Below are positions 39,900 to 50,025 of a stretch of 64,000 bases of DNA, one piece after another (position 1 is the stretch's first letter; every line of letters begins with the position of its first letter). Origin of the DNA: Pycnococcus provasolii (lineage: Eukaryota > Chlorophyta > Pseudoscourfieldiophyceae > Pseudoscourfieldiales); contig CP150565.1 in assembly GCA_049487715.1 (NCBI GenBank), positions 620,001 through 684,000 on the forward strand, read 5' to 3'. The notes beneath the pieces are model-generated. The model was not told the DNA's origin, ran no database searches, and saw only the letters and a list, made by a program, of their open reading frames with translations. A program made the translations under genes and the position numbers.

Positions 39900-40119
39900 G
39901 AAACTGTGAAGGGGAATTCTGGTCGGGAGGGAATACTACTCGGGGTTGGCGGAGGAGTTTGGGGGTTAGGGAGTGGCCCGGGGGTTCGACGCGAGCGAGG
40001 GTCGAGGGCCTCACCCAACTAACTGCCTCCCCCCCTCGCCATGACCCTCGCGATGGGAGTGTCACACAACAAAACGCCGCGTGTGCGACGAACTCGCCGT
40101 CTTGGGCGGTGCAACAACC

Positions 40120-41253
40120 ATGGCGCGTGACCACGCGTCGTGCGCTCGCGACCTTGCGATGGCGTGGTGGTCAATCCTTGCTGCCACCACGGTCGTACTT
40201 ATCACCTTCATCCTAATCAGCACGCAGATGACGACGCCGACGACGACGCCGTACCACGCCAATACGTTCACACGCACGACGCCGGACATCGTGCAGTTTG
40301 TTCACGTGCACAAGGCGGCAGGATCGTCAGTCTGCAAGATGATGCAGGACGGTGGATACACACCAAATGATGGCGGAACTACTGGCTTTCACGATTGCAA
40401 TCCAGGAGGTGCTCGGCGCGCGACAGAGTGCGACTTCAATGGAACGAACAGTCAGTTCTGCTATCGTGGTTACGACGTATGCTGGCTTGCTAACGCAAAC
40501 CATGAACACCTGGAAGAGGCATGGGCACACTACCATCGCCGCGACGTTCGCGTGTTGGCAAGCGAAGGCCCTCTTCCACACCTGCACCAGTACCTACCAA
40601 AGCTAGTAACGACGACGCTTCCAGCCCGAATCGGCGGCGGCGGCGACGAGACGAATGACTCCGTCCATGTCGCGTGGATCACAGGCTTACGTGAGCCCGT
40701 CGCTCGCCAGCTGAGCGAATACAGGTGGTTCAAGAGCTTTCGATGCGAAGAGACGCACCTGCAACGACGAGTCGAAATGTTGTATGGCGATGACGGCGAC
40801 ATTCCTAATCTTAATACTGTCACACAGGTGGACCAGTGCGGATGCATGCAAGCGAAGTGCAACGTGACACGGCTCGAATACTTAAGCGAGATGTGCGACA
40901 ACTACATGACGCGCACGTTTTGCCCATCCATGTCTGTACCCGGCAAACCATTGAATAGGCAAGCTCTGCTTTGCGCGAAAAAGATTCTCTCACGATTTGA
41001 CTTTGTCTATGACGTGGCACGCATGGACGAAAGCATGCGAAAGCTTTCCAACCTGCTCGCAATTTGGTTCCCAGACACAAACATAAACACGACGACGACG
41101 ACGATTATTACAGCACCAGTTGTGAATGCTGCAGAACGTGAAGGTCAGCAGCAACTACACGACGATCCACTGAGTCCTGAGGAGGAAAACATTTTGCGCG
41201 AAAAGACATCTCTAGATGCAGAGCTGTACGCGTACGCGCGTCAACTGCTGTAA
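40120..41253 (+). CDS. Sulfotransferase-family type II membrane protein
   Basis: About 377 residues from the first in-frame ATG. A short Arg-containing cytosolic tail is followed by a signal anchor near residues 14-34 (WWSILAATTVVLITFILIST). The lumenal part has the putative PAPS 5'-phosphosulfate loop VHVHKAAGSSVCKMM near residue 61 and a 3'-phosphate loop WITGLREPVARQLSEYRWF near 187. This is the layout of Golgi carbohydrate sulfotransferases (Sulfotransfer_2-like). Many cysteines (FHDCN, ECDFN, CGCMQAKC) and several N-glycosylation sequons support a secretory location. Acceptor unknown. The stop is only 21 bp from the TIMELESS stop. Confidence 0.75.
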   Translation: MARDHASCARDLAMAWWSILAATTVVLITFILISTQMTTPTTTPYHANTFTRTTPDIVQFVHVHKAAGSSVCKMMQDGGYTPNDGGTTGFHDCNPGGARRATECDFNGTNSQFCYRGYDVCWLANANHEHLEEAWAHYHRRDVRVLASEGPLPHLHQYLPKLVTTTLPARIGGGGDETNDSVHVAWITGLREPVARQLSEYRWFKSFRCEETHLQRRVEMLYGDDGDIPNLNTVTQVDQCGCMQAKCNVTRLEYLSEMCDNYMTRTFCPSMSVPGKPLNRQALLCAKKILSRFDFVYDVARMDESMRKLSNLLAIWFPDTNINTTTTTIITAPVVNAAEREGQQQLHDDPLSPEEENILREKTSLDAELYAYARQLL

Positions 41254-41274
41254 GAACAACACCAAGACTTTTCG

Positions 41275-44200
41275 TTACTCGTCGTCATCGTCGTCGTCGT
41301 CGTCAATGATGACGCGTCTCCTCTGCTGTGTGCTTCCCGCAGCAACTGTACGGTTCTGCCGGTCGCCGGCAGAACTTGGTCTGCCGGCGCGCACGGCGCG
41401 CTCCGCCACCATGGCGTCCCAGAGTTCATCAACTGCCATCTCCACCGGCTCCTCCTCCAACTCGTCGTTGTCGTCAAGTAGCGGCGGAGGGGGCGGTAGA
41501 TCCTCCTCGTCTTCATCGAGATCTGCCGGTGGCGGTGTTGGAGGTGGTGGTAGATCCTCCATCTCCTCCACCTCCTCCACCTCCTCCACCTCCTCCTGCT
41601 CTTCGCGCTTCTCGTCAAAGTCGTCATCCTCCTCCTCTTCAACAGGCTCTGGCGCAGATGGTGGTTCTGGTGCCGGGAGCGCAGGCGGGAAGCCCGCGGC
41701 TTCCACCACCGAGCCAACCTCCGACAACTTCAATGCGGCGATTTCCCAAAATCCACCCTCTTCGCGTGGCTTCCGGAGACCTGCCGCGGTGAGTGCGTCA
41801 GCCATGGCCTCCTCCTCCTCACCCTCGAGGATGCGCCAGTGTACCTCACTTAGAGGAACCAGAGGAATGTCCAGTCGAGTGCGACGTCGGCGAAGACCTG
41901 ACTGGTCCTGCTCAGATGCAGCCTCGACGTGTGCTCGCAGCTCCGCCACACACGCGCCATATGTGGTGTCCGAGGTTGTGGCATCGAGAATGTGCCGAAG
42001 CCATGCTGCGGTAGACGGCACGCTGCGCAGAAGTGCAGCACGCTCCTCCACGGAAGTCTCCGAAGTGGTTGCGTCAGCGGTGACACCTTCGGTCGTGGTG
42101 GCCTCAGCCGCGGCAGCGTCGTCGCCGTCCATCTCGCCATCGCGCTCCTCGGCGAAAAAGAAACGTTCCGCGTTGATCTTGCTGCCGCCGCTAGCGTCTC
42201 CAAAGTCGTCGTCGTCGTCATCATGATCTCCGCCGCGCTTTCGCCTCCGAGTCGACGTTCCATCTTTTTCCTTCCTCTCGCGCGGTTCGCGCGACTTTTT
42301 GGGAACATCCTCCAACGGCACGTACTTGCGCCCCACCTGAAGTGCCTCAAACTTGGATTTGTGAAAGAGCAGCTCCACGAAGCCTAGCCTTGCCGCCTCG
42401 TCGTCCTCGAGCAGAGACTTCACGGTGTCCGCCGCAAGGCGTCGTGCAAGGCGCACCGCTCCACTCGCACCAGGAACGCCCGCTAGCGAACGGTCGAATA
42501 GCAGTCGATTCGCCACCTGCAAATGCCCAAGCTGCTGCAGCATGGGCGTCATGTCAAAAGCCATCAGCCTCCTCAGAAGAGCCACGGTTGCCTCCGTCGC
42601 CTCCGGCGCATTCGCACGCAGGCCGCCACCACGCATGACGTCCGGATCAAGCAGCCACATGAGTGTCTGCACAGCGGCGGGATGCGCAAATTCCTGCATG
42701 AATCGCTTCTTCAGGTCAAACGTCTCCTCAACAAACCTGCGCTCGTCCTCCTCATCCTCCTGCTCATCCTCCTGCGCGTCCGCCGCATCAGGCACCATCG
42801 CGTCCTCGCCTTCCCCCTGCTGCTGCTGCTGCTGCTTGCGCTTCGCGCGCCTTTTTTGACGCCTCTGCACGAGCAGCTTGCCTCTCTCCGCATCGACAAG
42901 TTTCTCGTACATGCTCACCGTCGCATCAGCACACAGTGCAATCATGCAAGCATCGCCACGCGTCTGGTGTCGCAGCGAGAAAGATTTGCACAGTCGCCCA
43001 AGTGTTGGAAGCAAGCCCAACTCTGCATTGTCGTTGTACAGCAAGGCTCGCGTGATGTGCTCGGCGGCATTCTTGTCCTTGCGGCTGATGCTGAACTCGA
43101 GCTTCAGTCGTTTTGCACTTGCCTCGTCGAGAGACGACGCCTCGATCGAGCGCAGCGCATCGAGCATCGTGTACAGCAGGCTCTGGCACTGTCCCTGGAT
43201 AGCCCAGTTCTTCTCGTCAGCCGTCGACGGTTTGTCAATCTCGCCATGCCACAGGCCCATTACAGCGTGAAAGGTCTTCATATCAAGCGTGACGCGAACG
43301 CCCGCAAACGGCGAGGGAATGTGACTTGGCTGTTCCGACGTGCCGTCGCCAACGTCAACAAGGGCAGCGCCGTCAGCGTTCTCCTCCCTTGCATCCACAG
43401 TGGCGGCATTTTCCTTGCCACTTCCCGTGGCACTCCGTCGATCTTCGGCAAGCTTTCGCTCACAATCTCTCAGCCTCAGAGAGGAAAACCTCGTGAAGAA
43501 TCGAGTGACTCGCAGAAACCTCTCAAAGTCGTTAGAGTTGAGCTGGCTGATGCCAGCTCCCATTCTCACGTCATCGCGAAGATTCTCCATGAAGACATTG
43601 TAGCAGTCCGCGTCGAGCAGATTCCCGCACCACTCACGAAGCTTTCTCCTCAGATGGTCGCTCTTCAGCCTTCTCACCGGAACGCCACCTCCCATCGTGC
43701 GCTCCGTTTTCACATACACGTCGTCGAGCTTGCTTTGCATCATGCGGGAGTTCGTCATCGCCGTGGCCATGGCAACTTTCTCCTTGGGCAGCGCGGTGCG
43801 CCGCACGCTCGCGTTGCCTCCATCGACGTGCCTCTTAGCGAATGCGCCAGTGAATTTCGTGTGTCGCGTTCCGTGCCTGGCGGCGATCGCCACTCGTGCC
43901 GTTCGTTGCTCCTCCTGAAGAGCCTCCCGAAGTCCGAAACTCTTCGAGGTTTTCTTGGGCGCCGCCTTCTCTGCCCCCATGCTTCCGTTGTGTTTGGAGG
44001 CTTGTGGCAGCGCCGCCGTCCCTTTGGCCTTTGCCACCGACACAGGCTGTGCACTGAGATCTTCCGGAACAATTCCGTCAAGAACGAGACTAATAATCTC
44101 GAGGATCAAGCCCGCCTCCCTGTCAAACGGCTCCGTGTCGGTGTACTGTGTGAGCAGGAGCATCAGCTCAAGCACATTTTCGTGAAAGAGGTCCGATAGC

Positions 44201-44928
44201 AGCCGCTCCTTAAGCGTGGACGCCGATTCCGGCGCACTGGTCGCGTGCGTGGGCAGAGTAGCTGCGTGCAGTACGTTGCGAAAGAATGTGAGCACGAGTT
44301 GAACGGTGAGCACGTCCGTCTCCTCCATGTCGGGGTGGCTCGCGAGCGGCTCCGCGACAAGGCTTGCAACCATGGCGATGGCTGTTCTCGTGTTCCCGCT
44401 GTCCGTGGAAAGCAGGTCGCGCACCGTGTCCAAGAGCAGCTGCTGGCACTTCTCCTCTGTCTGACCCGCCCTCTCGACGGCATCGTCGTCCTCCAAAATG
44501 GGCATCGTCATGAACACGAGCACTTTGAGGCACTCGTACACGAGCGCGGCATCACGCGGGTACGTGCTGAGGATGGGCAAGATGTCCGCGCGCACGGTGT
44601 GCCAGCTCGCGAGCCTGCAGAATGCCGGTCTGTTTGCCGGGTCGTCTCTTCTGAGGAACCTCTGTATATCCCTGAGGCACTCGACGCAATCTTCGCTCTT
44701 CTCGTATGCGCCCGTTTCTTTGCTCGTCTGCCCGAGTCCGTTCGCGAGACTGAGCAAAAGCTCGAGGTCGATGTGCGCTTCTGCGTCCTGCTTGTGCGAG
44801 CCCGCGTGCTGCTGGTTCTGTGGTCTCGAGGGCGACATCACGTCGCCTTCCCCGTCGTGCACGTGCGTGGCGCCGGGTTCTTCGTAGTCTGCCGCCATGC
44901 GAGCCGCCGCTGCGACTGCGCCGTCCAT
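41275..44928 (-). CDS. TIMELESS: TIMELESS/Tof1 replication fork protection protein
   Basis: Partner of Tipin at the replication fork, stabilising stalled forks and coupling helicase and polymerase; nuclear. 1217 residues, within the usual range. The N-terminal TIMELESS domain begins near residue 50 with LLLSLANGLG, then CLRDIQRFLRRDDPANR, LPILSTYPRDAALVYECLKV and LVFMTMPI. A TIMELESS-type segment recurs with KEKVAMATAMTNSRMM and an FMENLRDDVRMGAGI helix. The C-terminal third is acidic and Pro/Glu-rich, ending in a run of nine aspartates. There is a QQQQQQ run near residue 703. No intron. Confidence 0.9.
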   Translation of the reverse strand: MDGAVAAAARMAADYEEPGATHVHDGEGDVMSPSRPQNQQHAGSHKQDAEAHIDLELLLSLANGLGQTSKETGAYEKSEDCVECLRDIQRFLRRDDPANRPAFCRLASWHTVRADILPILSTYPRDAALVYECLKVLVFMTMPILEDDDAVERAGQTEEKCQQLLLDTVRDLLSTDSGNTRTAIAMVASLVAEPLASHPDMEETDVLTVQLVLTFFRNVLHAATLPTHATSAPESASTLKERLLSDLFHENVLELMLLLTQYTDTEPFDREAGLILEIISLVLDGIVPEDLSAQPVSVAKAKGTAALPQASKHNGSMGAEKAAPKKTSKSFGLREALQEEQRTARVAIAARHGTRHTKFTGAFAKRHVDGGNASVRRTALPKEKVAMATAMTNSRMMQSKLDDVYVKTERTMGGGVPVRRLKSDHLRRKLREWCGNLLDADCYNVFMENLRDDVRMGAGISQLNSNDFERFLRVTRFFTRFSSLRLRDCERKLAEDRRSATGSGKENAATVDAREENADGAALVDVGDGTSEQPSHIPSPFAGVRVTLDMKTFHAVMGLWHGEIDKPSTADEKNWAIQGQCQSLLYTMLDALRSIEASSLDEASAKRLKLEFSISRKDKNAAEHITRALLYNDNAELGLLPTLGRLCKSFSLRHQTRGDACMIALCADATVSMYEKLVDAERGKLLVQRRQKRRAKRKQQQQQQGEGEDAMVPDAADAQEDEQEDEEDERRFVEETFDLKKRFMQEFAHPAAVQTLMWLLDPDVMRGGGLRANAPEATEATVALLRRLMAFDMTPMLQQLGHLQVANRLLFDRSLAGVPGASGAVRLARRLAADTVKSLLEDDEAARLGFVELLFHKSKFEALQVGRKYVPLEDVPKKSREPRERKEKDGTSTRRRKRGGDHDDDDDDFGDASGGSKINAERFFFAEERDGEMDGDDAAAAEATTTEGVTADATTSETSVEERAALLRSVPSTAAWLRHILDATTSDTTYGACVAELRAHVEAASEQDQSGLRRRRTRLDIPLVPLSEVHWRILEGEEEEAMADALTAAGLRKPREEGGFWEIAALKLSEVGSVVEAAGFPPALPAPEPPSAPEPVEEEEDDDFDEKREEQEEVEEVEEVEEMEDLPPPPTPPPADLDEDEEDLPPPPPLLDDNDELEEEPVEMAVDELWDAMVAERAVRAGRPSSAGDRQNRTVAAGSTQQRRRVIIDDDDDDDDE

Positions 44929-45188
44929 TGCGTGCGTGCCAAGGTGGTCTCTGCGCGGGCGAGGGGTGTTTGAATCTCAAACCGGGGGGAGAGGAGAGCG
45001 GGAAGAGGGGAGGTCCTTCCCGACCTAGGAATGCGTGGTTTGGGGACCTGTCCTTGAACTGCTATTGTGAGCGGTGGAATCTGTGCTTGCAAAATTTCCG
45101 GCCCCTCTCGCGCCCCTCCCTTCCCTCCCTCCCTCCCTCCCTCCCTTCCCCCTCCTTCCAGCACGTCTCCCTCAACAAACTACGCGCC
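44929..45188. promoter_or_regulatory. Divergent promoter TIMELESS / ABC1 kinase
   Basis: A 260-bp bidirectional gap with a pyrimidine-rich (CTCC)n stretch at about 45112-45150 directly before the ABC1 kinase start. Confidence 0.35.
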
Positions 45189-47468
45189 ATGCCCGACCTG
45201 CCGGCCTTCAAGCTGCCGTGGCAGAAGCCTCCGCCGCCTCCGCCCCCGCCGCCTCCGACCAGCAAGGGCGTTATCGCTCTGCCCGTGCCCCTGCAGATCG
45301 TTGGAATACTCGCTGTGCAGACGTACGCGCCGAGAGTGTGGAGAGCGCTGCGACTGTCCACGCTCCTGCACGCCCCGCCGATCGCGAAACTGCTGAAGCG
45401 CAAGGGCGAACGGAAAGGGAAAGCGGGCGGTGGCGACGACGACAGCGCGCCCGCCGTCGTGTCGTTTGCGCTCTCAGTGCTTGACGCGACGTCCATGCTT
45501 GAGACGTTCTTCCCCGCGGTGGTGGTGTTCGAGGGCGCAAGCCTCGGCCTTCGGCTGCTGATACCCACGCAATACCGCGCACTGCGGTTTTGGAGATTTA
45601 TGATGCCCATATTCACGTCGTACGTGCGCACGAAGCAGTCCACACGCAAACTCTCGCAGGATAAGCGCGACGAAGTGTGGGCCGTAAGGCACGAGTGGGG
45701 AGGAGCGAAGGTGTACAACCTCGTGCTGACGATGAGCGGGTTTTACGTCAAGTCTGCTCAAATCCTGGGAAGCAAGGCGGACTTCATGCCCGAGCAGTGG
45801 ACGAAACGCCTTCGTCCTCTGTTCGACGACCACCCGCCAGAGCGCCGCTTTCACGTGGTTGCCAGGGCGGTGGAGCGCTACTTGTCCCTTACAGAGCGTG
45901 GAAGGGAGCTGCTCCCTGTGAAAAAGATCAAGGGGAGCACGACGCTTCGCGAGCTCGTTTTCGATACCTTCGAGCCAGAAGCTCTCGCCGCGGCGTCCAT
46001 CGGGCAGGTGCACCGCGCGACGCTAGCGGATGGCACAAGTGTCGTGGTCAAGGTTCAAAAGCTCGGCGTCGACGGCCTGATTAAGTCGGACCTGGCGAAC
46101 ATGAAGCTTGTGGCGCGATTCTTGCGTCCGTACCTGCCGTTTGACATCACGCCTATTGCCGACGAGTCGATCAAGCAGATTCCAAAGGAGTTTGACTTTG
46201 AACGCGAGTCGCGCATGCAGATGGAAATTCGTGCGAGCCTGAACAACAGCGAGTACGGGGAACCTCACGTGTACATTCCGTTGGCGTACCGCGACCTGTC
46301 CACGACACGCCTTCTCGTGATGGAGTTCATGGAGGGCGTGCCGTTCAGCAAGCTGCTGAAGGAGGAGCAAGTGGCGCACGACGCGAGACTGATGAAGCTT
46401 CGCGGTCTCGTGCCTGGCGCATTCCAGAAGCTGCTGCTGGCCTACGGCCACATGATGTTCGTCGACGGAAAGTTCCACGCCGACCCGCATGCCGGCAATC
46501 TCATGATGCGCGACGACGGATCCGTGATCATGCTCGACTTTGGTCAGACGAAGGTGCTCGATGACGAGAGCAAAATTATGCTTGCTCAGCTCGTAGACCT
46601 TCTTGCTGTTGGGGACAAGGACGAGATTTGCAACATGATGGACGAGGCTCTGTCGACGATGAAGAAGGGTGGTGGCGACGCCGACAAGGACACGGTGATT
46701 AAGATTGCGTACTCTCTTTTCGACACGCGGTACATCGCGGAAGCTCAGCTCAACCCATTTGGCGACGACAGCCTGACGTCCGACACCGACATCACATTCA
46801 ACAGCAACCTGTGGATGATCGTTCGTCTCATCCTGCTTCTGCGCGGCATGTTCCACGACTTTGGAATCGACAATGTTAGTGCCGTTGAAATCTGGCATCC
46901 ATTCGCGCAGGCTGTGCTTGATAAATTGCATGACGACGACGACGAGCCGGCGGCTGATGAGTCGACGACTGATGCGTCGGCGACCGCTGGGACACCTGCG
47001 CCTGCGAATGGCAGCTCCGCGGGCCCAATGCCGGCACCGGTGGGATCTCGCAAGGCACCCACCATGACGCAGAAGGCGAGGCTTGTTCGGCTTGCGAGGT
47101 GGCTTGGTCAGATGAATCTCCCGAACGACCGTGAAGCGATGAAGTCGATCTACCTTGCCGGCATCGAAGACGTTGAAACGATGAAGCGCATGAAGAAGGC
47201 GTCGACGTTTCATCACTTGAAGGCGAGGCTGAACGAGGAGGGAGGAGGGTGGAGCGATGAGAAGTTAGTGGAGCTAGAGTCAGCTGTGTCCAAGGCGCTT
47301 TCGCAAGCGCAGTCAAAGAAGGCGAAGGCGGCAGAAGATATGGAAAAGCCGGACGTTGACACGGCACGGCCCATTGGTTCCCCCATCGGCTCGTGGCCTG
47401 ATGATGAGCCGACTCGTTCATCCATTTGGATGTGCGGTTGCGGATCGAGGCCGAAGGTCGCTAAGTGA
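45189..47468 (+). CDS. ABC1/UbiB atypical kinase
   Basis: About 759 residues from ATG 45189. ABC1K/ADCK proteins act in mitochondria or plastids in quinone and prenyl-lipid metabolism. A Pro-rich N terminus is followed by a hydrophobic segment. The family KxGQ motif appears as VKSAQILGSKADFMPEQW (about 187), with Ala replacing Gly. The alanine-rich loop is AAASIGQVHRA (about 267), the lysine strand is VVVKVQ, the catalytic region is KFHADPHAGNLMM (about 430), and the metal site is LDFGQTK (about 447). A long C-terminal extension (about 200 residues) is acidic/Ala-rich, then helical, and ends with Cys residues (IWMCGCGSRPK). The compartment is not resolved: the N terminus is not a clear transit peptide. 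Confidence 0.88.
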   Translation: MPDLPAFKLPWQKPPPPPPPPPPTSKGVIALPVPLQIVGILAVQTYAPRVWRALRLSTLLHAPPIAKLLKRKGERKGKAGGGDDDSAPAVVSFALSVLDATSMLETFFPAVVVFEGASLGLRLLIPTQYRALRFWRFMMPIFTSYVRTKQSTRKLSQDKRDEVWAVRHEWGGAKVYNLVLTMSGFYVKSAQILGSKADFMPEQWTKRLRPLFDDHPPERRFHVVARAVERYLSLTERGRELLPVKKIKGSTTLRELVFDTFEPEALAAASIGQVHRATLADGTSVVVKVQKLGVDGLIKSDLANMKLVARFLRPYLPFDITPIADESIKQIPKEFDFERESRMQMEIRASLNNSEYGEPHVYIPLAYRDLSTTRLLVMEFMEGVPFSKLLKEEQVAHDARLMKLRGLVPGAFQKLLLAYGHMMFVDGKFHADPHAGNLMMRDDGSVIMLDFGQTKVLDDESKIMLAQLVDLLAVGDKDEICNMMDEALSTMKKGGGDADKDTVIKIAYSLFDTRYIAEAQLNPFGDDSLTSDTDITFNSNLWMIVRLILLLRGMFHDFGIDNVSAVEIWHPFAQAVLDKLHDDDDEPAADESTTDASATAGTPAPANGSSAGPMPAPVGSRKAPTMTQKARLVRLARWLGQMNLPNDREAMKSIYLAGIEDVETMKRMKKASTFHHLKARLNEEGGGWSDEKLVELESAVSKALSQAQSKKAKAAEDMEKPDVDTARPIGSPIGSWPDDEPTRSSIWMCGCGSRPKVAK

Positions 47469-48023
47469 TGGACCAAATAAAAAAAAACAAATTTCATTCG
47501 TTTTTATTTTTTATTTAATTTTATTATTCTTTGCTATAGGTTGTGAGGTGAATTTCCGTTACTGTGGTAGGTAGGTAAGTGACAGAGAAAGTCTCTCTTA
47601 CATAGTCTAAGTTGTCACGTGGCACAGCTCACCTGCAGCGTCCCATGACGTCGTTCGAGGGTGTGTCCCTGAGACCGTGCAGGAAAACCTGAACCCCTAA
47701 CCCATTGCCCGCCCGACCTTGCCCGCCGTTAACGGACGGCCACCACCAGTCTGCCAGCCGCAGTCTGGCATTGCCGAGGAGGACTGGAGGAGGAGGAGGA
47801 GGAGGAGGAGAAGGGAAGGGAATGGGGAGGGGATGTGAGGAGGTATTGCCTCAATTCCGCCCTTCGAGGAGCCCCTTCCCCTTCCCCTCCCTTCCCTCGA
47901 AGGGGTTGAGCCTTAATTCTTCTTCTTCTTCTTCTTCTTCTTCTTCCGCCTCTCCCCTCCTCTCCCCTCCTCTTCCCTCCTCTTCCGTCCGCCTGCAACC
48001 ACGCACAAAAGGAACAGCACCGT
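47469..48023. other. 555-bp intergenic region with GGA and TTC tracts
   Basis: Between two same-strand genes. The first 110 bases are A/T-rich (3' UTR of the ABC1 kinase). A (GGA)n tract lies at 47786-47812 and a (TTC)n tract at 47917-47946, both upstream of the ODA1 start. One CCCTAACCC unit lies near 47695. No ORF of note. Confidence 0.5.
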
Positions 48024-49565
48024 ATGGCCTCCACCGCCGGACGCGCAGGGCGCCAGGCGGCCACAGCCGCGGACGCCGCAAACCCGCAGGCGGCGGCGGT
48101 ATCGGAGAAGATCCAGAAGCTGCAGGACCAGGCGGACGTCTTCACGCGCAAACTCGAGATTGAAAAGCGCCGAGGCGAGGAAATGGACAAGCAGATTTCC
48201 ACGCTTGGCTCGCGGCTGCTCGAGCAGAGGCGTCGCATGGGCGGCGTGAACGCCGCCAAGGAGAACATGGACCAGGTGACGAAGCAGGTGAAGGTTCTCG
48301 AAAGTCGGCTGGACGCGACGCGGTCCAAGTATAACCAGACCATCAGCGAAAACCGCAAGCTGCGCGAGAAGATTGACAACCTGCGACAGGAACGCATGGT
48401 GTTCCAGAACATCTACCAGAAGCTTGAGGATGAGCTCGCCGATAAGCGCCGAGAGCTGACGAATCTTATGGAGGTGTCTTCTGTGGCGTATCGCGCACGC
48501 GACGCTGCTGTCAAGGAGATTGAGGAGCTGAAACAGAGCGCGGAGCGCGAGCAGCAGTCGTACGAAAATGAGTGGCGAGAGCTCGGAAAGTTGATAGAGG
48601 CGGAGCGCAAGAAGAACGAGGTGGCGGCGAACAAGCGCGAGCAGGAGGGTGGCAAGGTGGGCGAATTGACGATGGAGGAGGAGAAGCAGCTCAAGTCTAA
48701 GATCAACAAGTCGACGTGGAACATTGCCAAGGACCGTGCGAACCAGATGGCCAGCCTTGAGAAGGTGAACTCGTACAAGCAGGCTTTCGAGAAAATTAAG
48801 CAGGCGACGGGCGTGGAGGACATTGACGAGCTCGTGGACAACTTTTTGAACAGCGAGGATGAGAATTTCACGTTGTTCAGCTACGTGAACGAACTGAACA
48901 TGGAGATTGAGAACCTCGACGACCGCATCAGGGAGGTGAAGGCGGAGACGGCGCGCTTTCGATCGCAAAGCGTCAGCACCGAAAGCCAGCGCAAGAAGAT
49001 TCTCGAGGGACTTGAGCAGAAGCTCGCGCAGACGAAGGCACAGACGGCTGAGTACGAGGCAAAGTACGCGGATGCGCAGAAGTCCATGAACGCGCTTCGG
49101 ACGGGAATCCAAAGCCTATACACGAACCTCGGATGCTCGGCGGGATCGTTGGGCGACATGCTCGACCCGACAGAGGGTGTGACGGAGCAAAATATGATGA
49201 CATACCTCGGCCTCATCGAGATGCGCACGAACACGATTCTGCAGCAATATCTCGCGTCGCAGCCTAATGCAGCCGGCGTTGGTGCCCCGAGTGCCGCCGA
49301 GGCGTTGCAGGGACCACTCGCGTTGCCAGGCCAAGGTCCGGCGGCGCCGCTTGGCTCAGGCCACGTGCTTGTTGAGCCGCCGAGCACGAACCCGGCGAAG
49401 AATGCTGACAGCGACGACGAGGAGGGGTTGAGCGACGGTGAGGAAAGCGACCAGATGCCGCTTAGTCGCGACAAACTTCGCGAGCGCGCGCTCAAGTCGC
49501 TGGCAAAGCGTGACGAGGAAATGCACAGGAGGCGTGAGAGTCGCGGCGGTGCAAAGGCAATATAA
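48024..49565 (+). CDS. ODA1: Outer dynein arm docking complex protein ODA1/DC2 (CCDC114/CCDC63-like)
   Basis: A 513-residue coiled-coil protein that anchors outer dynein arms to axonemal doublet microtubules. Length and architecture match Chlamydomonas ODA1 and animal ODAD1: coiled coil from about residue 25 to 215 (LESRLDATRSKYNQTISENR, MVFQNIYQKLEDEL), a conserved central block FEKIKQATGVEDIDELV followed by ENFTLFSYVNELNMEIENL, a second coiled coil, then a Pro/Ala-rich linker and acidic Ser-rich tail. The EDENFTLFSYVNELN block is the most diagnostic part. With DRC9 it is the second motile-cilium gene in the window. Clean ATG, no intron. Confidence 0.9.
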   Translation: MASTAGRAGRQAATAADAANPQAAAVSEKIQKLQDQADVFTRKLEIEKRRGEEMDKQISTLGSRLLEQRRRMGGVNAAKENMDQVTKQVKVLESRLDATRSKYNQTISENRKLREKIDNLRQERMVFQNIYQKLEDELADKRRELTNLMEVSSVAYRARDAAVKEIEELKQSAEREQQSYENEWRELGKLIEAERKKNEVAANKREQEGGKVGELTMEEEKQLKSKINKSTWNIAKDRANQMASLEKVNSYKQAFEKIKQATGVEDIDELVDNFLNSEDENFTLFSYVNELNMEIENLDDRIREVKAETARFRSQSVSTESQRKKILEGLEQKLAQTKAQTAEYEAKYADAQKSMNALRTGIQSLYTNLGCSAGSLGDMLDPTEGVTEQNMMTYLGLIEMRTNTILQQYLASQPNAAGVGAPSAAEALQGPLALPGQGPAAPLGSGHVLVEPPSTNPAKNADSDDEEGLSDGEESDQMPLSRDKLRERALKSLAKRDEEMHRRRESRGGAKAI

Positions 49566-50025
49566 ACTGTACAAATTAAATTAAATCAAGTTTTTCACAT
49601 TAAATTATATTTTGATCATTCTGTCCAAACAAATGTTCCTGCACGTAGCCCGCTCGGCGATCCCAAGTCACACCTACGACGGATCCCCGGAAAGCCGGAT
49701 CAACACTGTGCTGTCCTTCCAGCACCCCCCACCAGGTCGAGAAACCAGGTCGGGTGCACGGTGATGCCGAATGCCGAATGCCGAATGCCGGGTGTGTGTT
49801 GGATGTGGAAAGCTCCGTCCCTTTGGCCCTCGGCCTTCCTCCTCCTCCTTCCCAGTTCCCTTCCGTCCCCTCCTCCGGTCAGCCTTATGGTCTGCCGGTT
49901 CTCGCACCTGGTTCTCGCGATCCGTCGCCTCTTATTTATTCCCTCCGCCCCCCCTTCCCAAGGCCCTTTCCCTCTCGCACCCTGCACACTCCCCGCATAC
50001 ATCCCACCGGAGCACCTCCTCTGCG
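49566..50025. other. 460-bp intergenic region with ATGCCGA repeats
   Basis: Holds an A/T-rich 3' UTR stretch, then almost four tandem ATGCCGA heptamers at 49764-49790, then a C/T-rich block leading to the MAPKKK start. Each heptamer contains an ATG, so the leader may contain several short upstream frames. Confidence 0.5.

Noticed and set aside
42523-44199. Plus-strand 558-residue ORF inside TIMELESS
   Set aside because: Antisense of a well-supported TIMELESS frame; no recognisable domain and no promoter context.
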